Below are positions 7,771 through 17,163 of a stretch of DNA of 33,516 bases, piece by piece. The notes below the pieces were generated by a model. It was not told where the DNA came from, ran no database searches, and worked only from the letters and a program-made list of their open reading frames with translations. Source of the DNA: Rhodoplanes roseus (GTDB lineage Bacteria > Pseudomonadota > Alphaproteobacteria > Rhizobiales > Xanthobacteraceae). The stretch spans positions 1 through 33,516 of the forward strand of contig NZ_NPEX01000043.1 of assembly GCF_003258865.1 (NCBI RefSeq), written 5' to 3'. The translations under genes and the position numbers were made by a program. Numbering within the stretch: position 1 is the stretch's first letter; each line of letters opens with the position of its first letter.

Positions 7771-8790
7771 ATGACGAGCCAGGGACCCGCCATGCCGCCC
7801 GCCCCGGACGCCGCCGGAAAGCCGCCGCTGGAGGTACTTCTGTGCTCTCCGCGCGGATTCTGCGCGGGCGTGGTGCGGGCCGTCGACACGGTCGAGCGGG
7901 CGCTCGCGCTGTACGGGCCGCCCGTCTATGTGCGCCACGAGATCGTCCACAACCGCTACGTGGTCGAGAGCCTGAAGCAGAAAGGCGCGATCTTCGTCGA
8001 GGAGCTCGACGAGATCCCGGACACCACCGCGCCGGTCGTGTTCTCGGCCCACGGCGTGCCGAAGTCGATCCCGGAGAACGCCGCCAAGCGCAACTTCTTC
8101 GCGCTCGATGCGACCTGCCCGCTGGTCTCCAAGGTCCACCGCGAGGCCGAGGTCCACTTCAAGCGGGGCCGCGAGATCATCCTGATCGGCCATGCCGGCC
8201 ATCCGGAGGTCGAGGGAACCATGGGCCAGCTCCCGCCCGGCGCCATGACGCTGGTCGAGACCGTCGCCGACGTCGAGACGCTGGTGCCGCGCGACCCGTC
8301 GAAGCTCGCCTATGTGACCCAGACGACGTTGTCGATCGACGACTGCACCGAGATCATCGCGGCGCTGCAGCGGCGCTTCCCCGAGATCACGGCGCCCCAC
8401 AAGGAAGACATCTGCTACGCCACCACCAACCGGCAGGAGGCCGTGAAGGCGGTGGCGCCGCGGGTCGATGCCCTGATCGTGGTCGGGTCGCCGAACTCGT
8501 CGAACTCCAAGCGCCTGCAGGAGGTGGCCGAGCGCAACGGCTGCCGGCATGCGCAGCTCGTCGACCGCGCCGCCGGGATCGACTGGTCGAAGCTGGACGG
8601 CATTCGCACGCTCGGCATCACGGCCGGCGCCTCGGCGCCCGAGGTGGTGGTCGAGGAGATCATCGACGCTTTCGCGGCCCGCTACGCCGTCACGGTGGAG
8701 ACGGTGTCGGGCGTCACCGAGAGCATGTTCTTCCCGCTGCCGCGGCAGCTTCGGGAACTCGACAAGGCGTCCGAAACGGCCGCCGAGTAG
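7771..8790 (+). CDS. ispH: 4-hydroxy-3-methylbut-2-enyl diphosphate reductase
   Basis: This 339-residue enzyme performs the last step of the MEP isoprenoid pathway, reducing HMBPP to IPP and DMAPP with a 4Fe-4S cluster. The three cluster cysteines are visible at residues 31 (RGFCAGV), 116 ([11 protein letters not shown]) and 215 ([11 protein letters not shown]). The substrate-binding motifs [23 protein letters not shown] and [11 protein letters not shown] are intact. AGGAG lies ahead of the ATG. The N-terminal ~18 residues are an extension beyond the usual start. An in-frame ATG at residue 8 is an alternative start. It heads an ispH-thrB-rnhA gene order that is common in alphaproteobacteria. 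Confidence 0.97.
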   Translation: MTSQGPAMPPAPDAAGKPPLEVLLCSPRGFCAGVVRAVDTVERALALYGPPVYVRHEIVHNRYVVESLKQKGAIFVEELDEIPDTTAPVVFSAHGVPKSIPENAAKRNFFALDATCPLVSKVHREAEVHFKRGREIILIGHAGHPEVEGTMGQLPPGAMTLVETVADVETLVPRDPSKLAYVTQTTLSIDDCTEIIAALQRRFPEITAPHKEDICYATTNRQEAVKAVAPRVDALIVVGSPNSSNSKRLQEVAERNGCRHAQLVDRAAGIDWSKLDGIRTLGITAGASAPEVVVEEIIDAFAARYAVTVETVSGVTESMFFPLPRQLRELDKASETAAE

Positions 8791-8820
8791 CGGCCGGTCC
8801 GGGGACCTTCTGGGGGGTGG

Positions 8821-9792
8821 ATGGCCGTCTACACGGACGTCACGGCCGACGAGTTGCAGGCGTATCTCGGTGACTACGATCTCGGCGATCTGCTGTCCTA
8901 CAAAGGGATCGCGGAGGGGGTCGAGAACTCGAACTTCCTCCTGCACACGACGCGCGGCCATTTCATCCTCACGCTCTACGAGAAGCGGGTCGCGGCGGGC
9001 GACCTGCCGTTCTTCATCGGGCTGATGGAGCATCTCGCCGCGCGTGGGCTGACCTGCCCGCAGCCGGTGAAGACCCGCGCCGGCACGGCGCTCGGCCGGC
9101 TCGCCGGCCGCCCGTCGGCGATCGTCACGTTCCTGGACGGCATGTGGGTGCGGCGGCCGACCGTCGCGCATTGCCACGCGCTGGGCGGCGCGCTCGCCGC
9201 CATGCATCTGGCCGGTCTCGATTTCAGCATGCAGCGCCGCAATTCGCTCTCGGTCGACGGCTGGCGGCCGCTGTTCGAGACGGCGCGGGCCCGTGCCGAC
9301 GAGGTGACGCCCGGCCTCGCCGACAGCATCGAGGCGGCGCTGACGACGCTCGAATCCGGCTGGCCGACCGAGCTGCCGCACGGCGTGATTCACGCCGATC
9401 TGTTCCCCGACAACGTCTTCTTCCTCGGCGACCGGGTCTCCGGGCTGATCGACTTCTATTTCGCCTGCACCGACACGCTCGCCTACGACGTGGCGATCTG
9501 CCTGAACGCATGGTGCTTCGAGGCGGACGGCGCCTACAACGTCACCAAGGGACGGGCGCTGCTCGACGGCTACGAGCGGGTGCGGCCGCTGTCGGCGCCC
9601 GAGCGGGCGGCCCTGCCGGTGCTGTGCCGTGGCGCCGCGTTGCGCTTCCTGCTCACGCGGCTGGTCGACTGGTTCGCGGTGCCGGCCGGGGCGCTGGTGC
9701 GGCGCAAGGACCCGCTGGAATACTATCGCAAGCTCCGCTTCCACCAGACGATCGACGGTGCCCGCGACTACGGCATCGAAGCGGCATGCTGA
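8821..9792 (+). CDS. thrB: Homoserine kinase (type II, ThrB)
   Basis: This 323-residue enzyme phosphorylates homoserine for threonine synthesis. It belongs to the aminoglycoside-phosphotransferase-like homoserine kinases of proteobacteria, not the GHMK type. The N-terminus [20 protein letters not shown], the phrase [11 protein letters not shown], and the catalytic loop [15 protein letters not shown] with the following [18 protein letters not shown] are all typical. Length is normal. It lies 30 bases after ispH, and its stop codon overlaps the possible rnhA start, consistent with an operon. Confidence 0.95.
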   Translation: MAVYTDVTADELQAYLGDYDLGDLLSYKGIAEGVENSNFLLHTTRGHFILTLYEKRVAAGDLPFFIGLMEHLAARGLTCPQPVKTRAGTALGRLAGRPSAIVTFLDGMWVRRPTVAHCHALGGALAAMHLAGLDFSMQRRNSLSVDGWRPLFETARARADEVTPGLADSIEAALTTLESGWPTELPHGVIHADLFPDNVFFLGDRVSGLIDFYFACTDTLAYDVAICLNAWCFEADGAYNVTKGRALLDGYERVRPLSAPERAALPVLCRGAALRFLLTRLVDWFAVPAGALVRRKDPLEYYRKLRFHQTIDGARDYGIEAAC

Positions 9793-10298
9793 GCCGCGAG
9801 GACCCCACCATCGTGACCGAAGACTCTGGCGCCTCCGCGCAGAAGCGCGTGGTGATCCACACCGACGGGGCCTGCTCCGGCAATCCGGGGCCGGGCGGCT
9901 GGGGCGCCATCCTCGAATGGGACGGCCGCCGGCGCGAGCTCAAGGGGGCCGAGCCGCACACCACCAACAACCGCATGGAGCTGATGGCCGCCATCAGCTC
10001 GCTGGAGACGCTCAAGCGCGCCTGCGGCGTCGATCTCCACACCGACAGCCAGTACCTGCGCCAGGGCATCACGTCGTGGATCAAGGGCTGGAAGCGCAAC
10101 GGCTGGAAGACGGCCGACAAGAAGCCGGTGAAGAACGTCGATCTGTGGCAGCGTCTCGATGCCGCGATCCAGAGTCACGACGTGCGCTGGCACTGGGTGA
10201 AGGGCCACGCCGGCCACGATCTCAACGAGCGCGCCGACGAGCTCGCCCGCGAGGCGATCGCGGAGCTGCGCGCCGCCGAGCGTGCCGCCCGCGGCTGA
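9786..10298 (+). CDS. rnhA: Ribonuclease HI
   Basis: This 170-residue endonuclease cuts the RNA strand of RNA-DNA hybrids. All four acidic catalytic positions of the DEDD site are visible in [31 protein letters not shown] and ERADELA, together with the basic-protrusion region [20 protein letters not shown] and the GHAGHD loop. The ATG at 9786 overlaps the thrB stop by seven bases. A GTG at 9813, preceded by GAGGA at a good distance, would give a 161-residue protein and is an equally reasonable start. Both give a complete catalytic domain. Confidence 0.95.
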   Translation: MLSREDPTIVTEDSGASAQKRVVIHTDGACSGNPGPGGWGAILEWDGRRRELKGAEPHTTNNRMELMAAISSLETLKRACGVDLHTDSQYLRQGITSWIKGWKRNGWKTADKKPVKNVDLWQRLDAAIQSHDVRWHWVKGHAGHDLNERADELAREAIAELRAAERAARG

Positions 10299-10488
10299 AC
10301 GGCAGCGCCGAGCGCCCGACCGACCATCATCCGACATTCTCCAGCCGCGACTCGGCGCGCCGGTGCCGGCGTGTGACGTCGTGCGGCGGCGCACCTCATA
10401 CCTTGGTATCTCGGCGCGAAACCCAGGTCGGATGAGGGTCGCTCCGAGTACGATTCCGATTGCAGCGGGAGCCCATCAGGATGGCGGC

Positions 10489-11142
10489 ATGCCGATCGGA
10501 TCGATCGGTCGCCGATCCAAGCCAGATGCAGGTGACCCCATGCTGCTCGATGTCCGGACCACGACGCCGCCCCCCTGTGTGCTCGGCGACGATGTCGAAC
10601 GTCTCGCCCGCGCGCGCCTCTCGACACTCCTGACCGAAGTTCGGGCCGTCGTCAGCCAGGATCCCGGCCGCGCCATCGACGCTCTCGACCGCGTGGCGGC
10701 GCTGCTCGACAGCGACGACACCGTGATGTCCTCGCCGGAGCGCGCCGCCGAGGCGGCGCCGCGCGGCGGACTGGCGCCGTGGCAGGCCCGCAAGGTGCGG
10801 CGGTACATGGAGGCCAATCTCGCCTCGCCGGTCACGCTGCAGGTGCTCGCGACGGTCGGCCGGCTCAGCACCAGCCATTTCGCCCGCGCCTTCCGGGCGA
10901 GCTTCGGCGAGCCTCCGCACGCCTATCTGATGCGGCTGCGGGTCGAGCGCGCCTGTGTCCTGATGGTGTCGACCGACGAGCCGCTGGCCCGCATCGCGCT
11001 CGACTGCGGCCTCGCCGATCAGTCGCATCTCACCCGGCTGTTCCGTCGCTTCGTCGGCACCAGCCCGAGTACCTGGCGCCGCGCCCGGATGGCCCGGCCG
11101 ATGCCCCGCAGGGGCGGGACGCAGGCCGCGGTGGCGGCATGA
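10489..11142 (+). CDS. AraC family transcriptional regulator
   Basis: This 217-residue predicted DNA-binding protein has an AraC/XylS C-terminal domain (about residues 97-200). It holds the first helix-turn-helix around VTLQVLATVGRLSTSHFARA and the second around PLARIALDCGLADQSHLTRL, followed by FRRFVGTSPSTWRR. The N-terminal ~90 residues are helical and do not resemble the usual cupin sensor domain, so the inducer is unclear. I chose the ATG at 10489 because AGGA precedes it at seven bases. ATGs at 10432 and 10540 are alternatives. It lies upstream of the histidine kinase and may belong to the same regulatory block. Confidence 0.88.
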   Translation: MPIGSIGRRSKPDAGDPMLLDVRTTTPPPCVLGDDVERLARARLSTLLTEVRAVVSQDPGRAIDALDRVAALLDSDDTVMSSPERAAEAAPRGGLAPWQARKVRRYMEANLASPVTLQVLATVGRLSTSHFARAFRASFGEPPHAYLMRLRVERACVLMVSTDEPLARIALDCGLADQSHLTRLFRRFVGTSPSTWRRARMARPMPRRGGTQAAVAA

Positions 11143-11462
11143 GCGGCGGCGTTGGTTTCCGAGGCGGCCCCGCGGCGGTGTAATCGAGCCACCAGGCCGT
11201 CGGGGATGGTCTGCTGACCGGAACACCGCCCGTGCGGCAGGGCGATACCGGAGGATGCGATCACGATCGCATGATCTCGAAGCGTGTTGCGGCAGATCAA
11301 CGGATAGATCGCCAATTCTGGTGTCCCTGCAGCAAATTGGCGAAGATCCGGCCGCGCTGAACCGGCGGTTCGATTTACGACAATTAACTCGCCCCCGAGC
11401 CGCATCCCGCGGCACCTTTCGGCCGCTGCGAAGGCGCGGCGATCGGACGTGGCGGGACCCGA
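11143..11462. other. Intergenic region between the AraC gene and histidine kinase
   Basis: There are 320 bases with no gene. A 7-base inverted repeat, GCCAATT (11311-11317) and AATTGGC (11335-11341), and a locally AT-richer patch near 11375-11390 suggest that the kinase promoter and its control site lie here. No confident -35/-10 pair was found. Confidence 0.5.
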
Positions 11463-13052
11463 ATGACCTCGATTCAGGACAGCAGTTTGCGGCGGCCCCT
11501 CGGCTGGCCCGTTTCGACACGCACCGAGGAGGTGAACCTCCGCCGCATCGCCTTCGCCGGGCTGGCCACCGCGGCCGCGGTGGCGATCTTCCTGGTCGAT
11601 GCCTTCAGCCCGCTGGGACTCGCGGTGGCGGTGCTGTACGGCATCGTCGTCCTGATGTCGGTTTCGTTCTGCGATCAGCGCGGCGTCGTCCTGGTCGCGC
11701 TCGGCTGCGGGCTGCTCACCCTGGCCGGCTATCTGATCGGGCACGGCGCCGACGAGCCGGGGGCGCCGCTGCTGCGGGCGCTCGTGAGCCTCGCTGCCCT
11801 CGCGGTCACGACCGCGCTGGTGACGAAGAACCAGGGCGCCGCCGACCGGCTGGTCGACAGCGAGCGGCGCTACCGCTCGATCTTCGAATCGACCGCCGTC
11901 GCGATCTGGGAAGACGACTTTACAGGTCCGGCTGCGATTCTCGCGCGCCTGCGCCGCAATGGCGTCGACAATCTCGATGCGCATCTGGCGGCCCGGCCCG
12001 ATTTGGTGCGGCAGTGCATGTCCGCGGTCCGCGGCATCGACGCGAACCCGGCGGCCATGAAGCTGGTCGGCGCCGCCGACAAGGCCGAGCTGAAGACCTC
12101 GCTGCCGAACATCCTGCTTCCGGAGAGCGAGGCCATGTTCCGCAGTCTGCTCGTCGCGCTGGCCGGCCGGGCCGACACCTTCGCGAGCGAGACGCAAATC
12201 CAGACGCTGCACGGTGAGCGGCGCTCCGTGCTGGTTCGCGCCACGTTCGCACCGCCGCCGCAGCGGCACCAAAGGGTGCTCGTCGGGGTCGTCGATCTCA
12301 CCGAGCGGACGCGCTTCGAGCGCGCGCTCGAGGAGGCGCGTCTCGAGCTCGCCCATGCCTCCCGGGTGATGACCTTGGGTGAGCTCGCGGCGTCGATCGC
12401 CCACGAGGTGAACCAGCCGCTCGCCGCGGTCGTGACCAACGGAGAGGCCGGCCTGCGCTGGCTCGATCGTCCGGTGCCGGACATCGCCGAGGTGCGGGCC
12501 TGCGTCGAGGAGATCGTCACCCAGGGCCGGCGCGCCGCCGAGGTCATCCAGAGCCTGCGCGCGATGTCGCGCAAGGGTGAGCAGCAGCGCGCGCCGGTGA
12601 GCATCAACGGCGTCGTCACCGAGGCGCTGGCGCTCGTCGCGCGCGAGCTCGACGGCCGTGGCGTGTCGGTTCTGCTGGATCTCGAGCCCGGCCTGCCGGA
12701 CGTGATGGTCGATCGGATCCAGCTTCAGCAGGTCGTGGTCAACCTGCTGGTGAACGCCGCGCATGCGATGGAGCTGGTGGAGTCCCGCGAGCTGAGGGTC
12801 GAGTCGCGGCTCGACCCCGCCGGACAGGTCCACGTCGCCGTCAGCGACTGCGGCATCGGGCTCTCCGACCAGGTGATGTCGCGCCTGTTCACGGCCTTCC
12901 ACACCACCAAGCCGCAGGGCATGGGAATAGGCTTGTCGATCTGCCGCTCCATCATGGACGCGCATGGCGGTCGCATCTGGGCGGAGTGCAACCAGGGCCC
13001 CGGAGCGACGTTCCGGCTGGAGCTGCCCGTGGCCGGCTCCGCCGTTCCATGA
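11463..13052 (+). CDS. Membrane PAS-domain sensor histidine kinase
   Basis: This 529-residue inner-membrane kinase has four hydrophobic segments (about residues 27-46, 50-69, 73-92, 101-121). A PAS-type domain follows (about 135-282, from RYRSIFESTAVAIWEDDF to VGVVDLTERTRF). The dimerisation domain carries the phosphoacceptor His314 in SIAHEVNQPLAA, and the ATPase domain has N427/N431, DCGIGL and GMGIGLSICRS. The HEVNQPL type is shared with FixL- and TodS-like kinases. The signal sensed is unknown; no haem-PAS FixL histidine motif is obvious. The stop codon overlaps the next start (ATGA), coupling it to the FixJ-type regulator, its likely phosphotransfer partner. Confidence 0.93.
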   Translation: MTSIQDSSLRRPLGWPVSTRTEEVNLRRIAFAGLATAAAVAIFLVDAFSPLGLAVAVLYGIVVLMSVSFCDQRGVVLVALGCGLLTLAGYLIGHGADEPGAPLLRALVSLAALAVTTALVTKNQGAADRLVDSERRYRSIFESTAVAIWEDDFTGPAAILARLRRNGVDNLDAHLAARPDLVRQCMSAVRGIDANPAAMKLVGAADKAELKTSLPNILLPESEAMFRSLLVALAGRADTFASETQIQTLHGERRSVLVRATFAPPPQRHQRVLVGVVDLTERTRFERALEEARLELAHASRVMTLGELAASIAHEVNQPLAAVVTNGEAGLRWLDRPVPDIAEVRACVEEIVTQGRRAAEVIQSLRAMSRKGEQQRAPVSINGVVTEALALVARELDGRGVSVLLDLEPGLPDVMVDRIQLQQVVVNLLVNAAHAMELVESRELRVESRLDPAGQVHVAVSDCGIGLSDQVMSRLFTAFHTTKPQGMGIGLSICRSIMDAHGGRIWAECNQGPGATFRLELPVAGSAVP

Positions 13053-13723
13053 GTGGGCGTGCGGGCGCAGCGCCCGACCGGGACGGCGAGGCGCCCCTCG
13101 TCTTCGTCGTCGACGACGACGTCGCGGTGCGTGGCGCGGTGTCGAGCCTGCTGCGCTCCGTCGGCTTGCGGGTCGAGGTCTTCTCGTCGCCGCAGGAGCT
13201 GCTCGACGGCGGCACGGCCGAGCGCGCCAACTGTCTGGTCCTCGATATCAGGATGCCGATGGTGAGCGGGCTGGACTTCCAGGCTCAGCTCGAGCGCGCC
13301 GGACTTCACGTGCCGATCGTCTTCCTGACCGGCCATGGCGACATTCCGATGAGCGTGCAGGCCATGAAGGCCGGCGCCGTGGATTTCCTCGCCAAGCCGT
13401 TCCGCGACCAGGATCTGCTCGATGCGGTCGCGGCGGCGGCCGATCGCGATCGCAGGCGCCGGCTCGACGACGAGGCCACGCGTGGCCAGCGGGATCGGTG
13501 GAATTCGCTCAGCGAGCGTGAGCGCGAGGTGATGGTGCTCGCGACGGCCGGCCTGATGAACAAGCAGATCGCATTCGAGCTCGGGATCAGCGAGATCACG
13601 GTAAAGATCCACCGTGGTCGGGTGATGCGCAAGATGGCGGCGCACTCCTTCGCACATCTGGTCCGAATGGCGGACAGTCTTGGTGTGCGACGCGACGAAC
13701 CTCCAGGCTTTTCAGCGAAGTAA
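13049..13723 (+). CDS. FixJ-type response regulator (receiver plus LuxR HTH)
   Basis: This 224-residue regulator has a receiver domain (residues about 16-135) containing the acidic triad D22-D24, phosphoacceptor Asp66 (LVLDIRMP), Thr94 and Lys116 (FLAKPF). A LuxR-type helix-turn-helix output domain follows (about 150-212): LSEREREVMVLATAGLMNKQ, then IAFELGISEITVKIHRGRVM. The start overlaps the kinase stop by four bases, so the two are translationally coupled and should form a two-component pair. Targets may include the downstream single-receiver gene or the divergent blocks, but that is inference. Confidence 0.94.
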   Translation: MSGRAGAAPDRDGEAPLVFVVDDDVAVRGAVSSLLRSVGLRVEVFSSPQELLDGGTAERANCLVLDIRMPMVSGLDFQAQLERAGLHVPIVFLTGHGDIPMSVQAMKAGAVDFLAKPFRDQDLLDAVAAAADRDRRRRLDDEATRGQRDRWNSLSEREREVMVLATAGLMNKQIAFELGISEITVKIHRGRVMRKMAAHSFAHLVRMADSLGVRRDEPPGFSAK

Positions 13724-13821
13724 ACCTCCGTATGATTATGTCGGAGCGCGATCACGGGCATGGTCGCCGGCATGCGTGACGGCCGCTGCGGCGGCCTCGC
13801 GATCCTCCGGCGGGACGCCCG

Positions 13822-14190
13822 ATGTCCGAGATGAAACTCGTTGCGATCATCGACGACGACGCGTCCGTCCGCCGCGCCACCAGCAGCCTCGTGCGATCGT
13901 TCGGATTTTCCGCCGTCACCTTCGAGAGCGCCGAGGCGTTTCTCGGCTCGCCCCAGCGCGCCGACGTCTCCTGCGTGGTCTGCGACGTTCACATGCCCGG
14001 AATGAGCGGCGTCGATCTTCTGGACGAGATGGCGCTGGAGGGTCGTAACACGCCGATGATCTTCATCACGGCCTATACGGAGGAGCGGGTGCGCCGCCGC
14101 GCGGGCCCGAGCGCCTGCATCCTGCACAAGCCGTTCGAGGCCGTGGATCTCGCGGCCTCACTCGACGACGCCGTCCGCCCGCACGGCTGA
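13822..14190 (+). CDS. Stand-alone receiver-domain response regulator
   Basis: This 122-residue CheY/FixJ-type receiver has no output domain. The conserved residues are all present: D11-D13 (IIDDDASVRR), phosphoacceptor Asp55 (VVCDVHMPGMSG), Thr83 and Lys103 (LHKPFEA). It lies 98 bases after the FixJ-type regulator, so it may share the operon. It could act as a phosphate sink or be phosphorylated by the same kinase, with a protein partner instead of DNA. It ends five bases from the convergent large regulator. ATG codons at 13822 and 13831 are both possible; GGGA precedes the first. Confidence 0.9.
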   Translation: MSEMKLVAIIDDDASVRRATSSLVRSFGFSAVTFESAEAFLGSPQRADVSCVVCDVHMPGMSGVDLLDEMALEGRNTPMIFITAYTEERVRRRAGPSACILHKPFEAVDLAASLDDAVRPHG

Positions 14191-14195
14191 GCCGC

Positions 14196-17051
14196 TCAGG
14201 CGGGCGGCGTGAGGACGCTTCGGGCGGCGACCAGGTCGGCGGTCGCGTGGCCCTCCCGGAACCGGGCCAGCACGGACGCCAGCGCGGCGAGCTCCTCGCC
14301 GCCGCCGTCCCGATCGCGCCCGAGGCGCGCCAGGCTGGTCGCCGTGCGCAGCTCCCAGGCGATCGCGTTCTGCGCCTGCGCCATCGAGAGCGAGCGCCGG
14401 AACCAGGTCTCGGCCTCTGCCGGACCGGCGTCGGGGTCGAGGCGCGCGATCTCGCCCCTGATGCGCAGCAGCTCGGCGACGCACCACTTCTCGTCGGAGG
14501 CGTCGCACCGTGCCAGCGCCTCGTCGATGAGGGCGCGTGCTTCGCCGAGGCGGCCGGCCCGCCCGCATCCGTCGGCGAGCTGCCCGAGAAAGCTCGTCAG
14601 GTACTGCACGAAGGTCGCGCTGCGCAGCGTGTCGACGCCGGTCTGCAATAGATCCGTGCCGCCCGCGAGATCGCCGGACCGGAGCAGGATGTCGCCTTCG
14701 AAGCAGGTGGCGTAGGCGCGCCAGACATGCAGGGCGTCGCGCGTCGTGAGGTCGGCGAGCAGCGCCGTGTAGCGTCGGGCCGTCTGCAGGTCGCCGACGA
14801 TCAGCACGATCGGGCAGGCCGACTGGGCGAGGGCATTGCAGAGCGACAGCGTGTGGCCGAGACGGACCGCCCGGTCGACGTTCTCGGTGGCCATGCGCAT
14901 CGCCTGGTCCGGCAGACCCCGGAGCCACAGCACGCGGCTGAGCGTCATCCTGGCCGTGATCTCCTGGTCGAACTGGAAGCGCACCAGGTTGGAGCGGTGC
15001 GGCGGCGCGTGATAGCGGGCCAGCATGGTCTCGATGTGCCGGCGTGCGGCCGCCTGCTCGCCGAGGAAATGCAGCGAATCGCCGATCATCCGCTCGCCGA
15101 CCAGCATGTCGGCAGTCTGACCGCCGGCCGCCGCGAGCTTGCTGAACCGCTCCGCGGTGACGACGGCGTCCTGGAACCGGCCCTTGTTCTTCGCGTCGGC
15201 CCACAGGCCCCACAGGGCGCGGAGCCGATAATCGGAGTCCTGGAACCTGTCGGCGAGCGCGAGCGCTCGCGCCCACATCGCGCTGGTCTGCCGCGTGCCC
15301 GTGGCCGTGTACATCTGCGACCAGGCGATCGCGGCGCTGAGCTGCATGGCCTCGCGGCTGTCCGGATCGCTCTGGTCGAGGGCCGTGAGGCCGCGATCGG
15401 CGCGGACGCGGCACTCCTCCATCAGTGACAGCTCGAGCCACAGCGGCACGGCCGCCACCGTCAGCTCCACGCCGATGCCGACGTCGCCGGCCGGCGTGAA
15501 CGCCCAGTCGAGCGCGGCCCGCAGGTCGTCGATCAACGGCCTGTAGGTGGTGCGCCATTCGTCGGTCGGACGCGAGTTCCAGTCGCGCTCGGCGGCGGTG
15601 AAGACGTCGCGGCAATAGCAGGCGTGCGCACGCGCGGTCTCGTCGGTCTCGCCCATGTCGGCGAGCTTCTCGAGCGCGTAGGCGCGCGCCGTGTCGAACA
15701 GCCGGTAGCGGGTCGCGCGGTCGCCGATGTCGACGCCGAGAAGCGACTTGCTCGCGAGATTGGCGATGGCGTCGGAAATGCCGGCCGCGCCGATGCCGTC
15801 GCGCGGCAGCACCTCGGCGGCGGCCGCCGCCGTGAACCAGCCGGCGAAGATGCCGAGCCGGCGCAGGATCACGCGCTCGGTGTCGGACAGGAGCCCGTAG
15901 CTCCAGTCGAGCGTCGCCTTGAGAGTCTGATGGCGTGGCAGAGCGGTGCGCCGGCCCCGGGTGAGCAGATGGAAGCGGTCGTCGAGCAGGCGCGCGATGT
16001 CGGCGACGCTGAACGAATCGACGCATCCGGCCGCCATCTCGATCGCCAGCGCGATCCCGTCCAGACGCCGGCAGATCGCCGCGACGATCGGGGCGTCGTG
16101 GTCGGTCAGCTCGAACGTGTCGAGGCAGGCGATCGCGCGATCGACGAACAGCTGGACGGCGGAATAGCCGAGGGCCTCGGCCACGCTCAGGTCGTCGATG
16201 GTCTCCGGCACGGCAAGGGACGGCAGTCGCAGGACATGCTCGCCTTCGGTCCGCAGCGGCTCGCGGCTGGTCGCCAGGACGGAGACGCAGGTGCTGCGAA
16301 CCAGCTCCTCCGCGAGCGAGGCTGCGGCGTCGACCAGATGCTCGCAGCTGTCGAGGACGATCAGCATGGCCTTGTCGCGCAGCGACGCGACGAGCTGCGG
16401 GGTCGGCGATTCGGAGCGGATCGGCAGCCCGAGCACCTCGGCGAGCGCCGTGGGAACGAGATGCGGGCTGGAGATGGGGGCGAGATCGACGAACCAGATG
16501 CCGTCCGGGTAGCGCGACAGGAGCCGGCCGGCGGCCGCCACCGCCACGGTCGTCTTGCCGATTCCGCCGGCGCCCGCGATCGTCACCGAGCGCTCGACCG
16601 CCAGCAGGTCGACGATCGCCGCGACGGTCTCGCTGCGCCCGACCACATGCGCGAGCTGCACCGGCAGATTGTTGGGCGTGGTCGCGGTCCGGCGCGGCTC
16701 CTCCGGCTCGTGCGAGATCGAGACGGGCGCGACGAACTTGTAGCCGCGCCCCGGAATGTTGACGATGTAGCGGGTGCCGCCCTGGCCGTCGCGCAGCGCC
16801 TTGCGGAGGGCTGCGACGTGCACCTTCAGGTTGCCCTCGTCGACGAAGGTCTGTGGCCAGACCCGGCTCATCAGCTGCTGCTTGGTGACGAGGTCGCCGG
16901 CGTGCTCGACGAGCAGCCGCAGGATGTCGAGAGCCCGGTGGCCGAGACGGACGGGTGCGCCGTTCTCGAGAAGCACGTGCTCCGCCGGGATCAATCGGAA
17001 CGAACCGAACGTCACCGTCGGCCCGCTTCCGGCGGGAACCGCTTGATCCAC
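14196..17051 (-). CDS. Winged-helix/NTPase/TPR transcriptional regulator
   Basis: This 951-residue regulator combines three parts. An OmpR/PhoB-type winged helix spans residues about 13-110 (LGHRALDILRLLVEHAGDLV, ending YIVNIPGRGYKFVAPV). A NB-ARC-like STAND NTPase follows, with Walker A GAGGIGKT at residues 160-167 and Walker B LIVLDSCEH near 230-238, then TSREPLRTEGE. The C-terminal half is helical, with TPR-like repeats. Such proteins resemble CadC-like/AfsR-style signal-dependent activators. There is no transmembrane segment and no receiver, so it is probably controlled by a bound ligand or protein. GTG start with GAGG upstream. Its target genes and signal are unknown. Confidence 0.9.
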   Translation of the reverse strand: MDQAVPAGSGPTVTFGSFRLIPAEHVLLENGAPVRLGHRALDILRLLVEHAGDLVTKQQLMSRVWPQTFVDEGNLKVHVAALRKALRDGQGGTRYIVNIPGRGYKFVAPVSISHEPEEPRRTATTPNNLPVQLAHVVGRSETVAAIVDLLAVERSVTIAGAGGIGKTTVAVAAAGRLLSRYPDGIWFVDLAPISSPHLVPTALAEVLGLPIRSESPTPQLVASLRDKAMLIVLDSCEHLVDAAASLAEELVRSTCVSVLATSREPLRTEGEHVLRLPSLAVPETIDDLSVAEALGYSAVQLFVDRAIACLDTFELTDHDAPIVAAICRRLDGIALAIEMAAGCVDSFSVADIARLLDDRFHLLTRGRRTALPRHQTLKATLDWSYGLLSDTERVILRRLGIFAGWFTAAAAAEVLPRDGIGAAGISDAIANLASKSLLGVDIGDRATRYRLFDTARAYALEKLADMGETDETARAHACYCRDVFTAAERDWNSRPTDEWRTTYRPLIDDLRAALDWAFTPAGDVGIGVELTVAAVPLWLELSLMEECRVRADRGLTALDQSDPDSREAMQLSAAIAWSQMYTATGTRQTSAMWARALALADRFQDSDYRLRALWGLWADAKNKGRFQDAVVTAERFSKLAAAGGQTADMLVGERMIGDSLHFLGEQAAARRHIETMLARYHAPPHRSNLVRFQFDQEITARMTLSRVLWLRGLPDQAMRMATENVDRAVRLGHTLSLCNALAQSACPIVLIVGDLQTARRYTALLADLTTRDALHVWRAYATCFEGDILLRSGDLAGGTDLLQTGVDTLRSATFVQYLTSFLGQLADGCGRAGRLGEARALIDEALARCDASDEKWCVAELLRIRGEIARLDPDAGPAEAETWFRRSLSMAQAQNAIAWELRTATSLARLGRDRDGGGEELAALASVLARFREGHATADLVAARSVLTPPA

Positions 17052-17163
17052 CTCTTTACCTCGATTTACTTCGCTTAACCGGAAGGTCGCATCTTAGTCG
17101 ACGGACCCGGAAGGTCCAGACGTCGGCCCGGTCCCGTGGTTTTGGCTGGCCGCCGTGGCCCGC

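Noticed and set aside
10398-10409. ATACCTTGGTAT inverted repeat ahead of the AraC gene
   Set aside because: It has only five paired bases each side and no supporting promoter context, so it is too weak to list as an operator.
13714-17075. AGCGAAGTAAA at 13714-13724 and its reverse complement at 17065-17075, as a shared operator
   Set aside because: The first copy spans the stop codon of the FixJ-type gene, and a chance 11-base match between two places in 33 kb is expected many times over.
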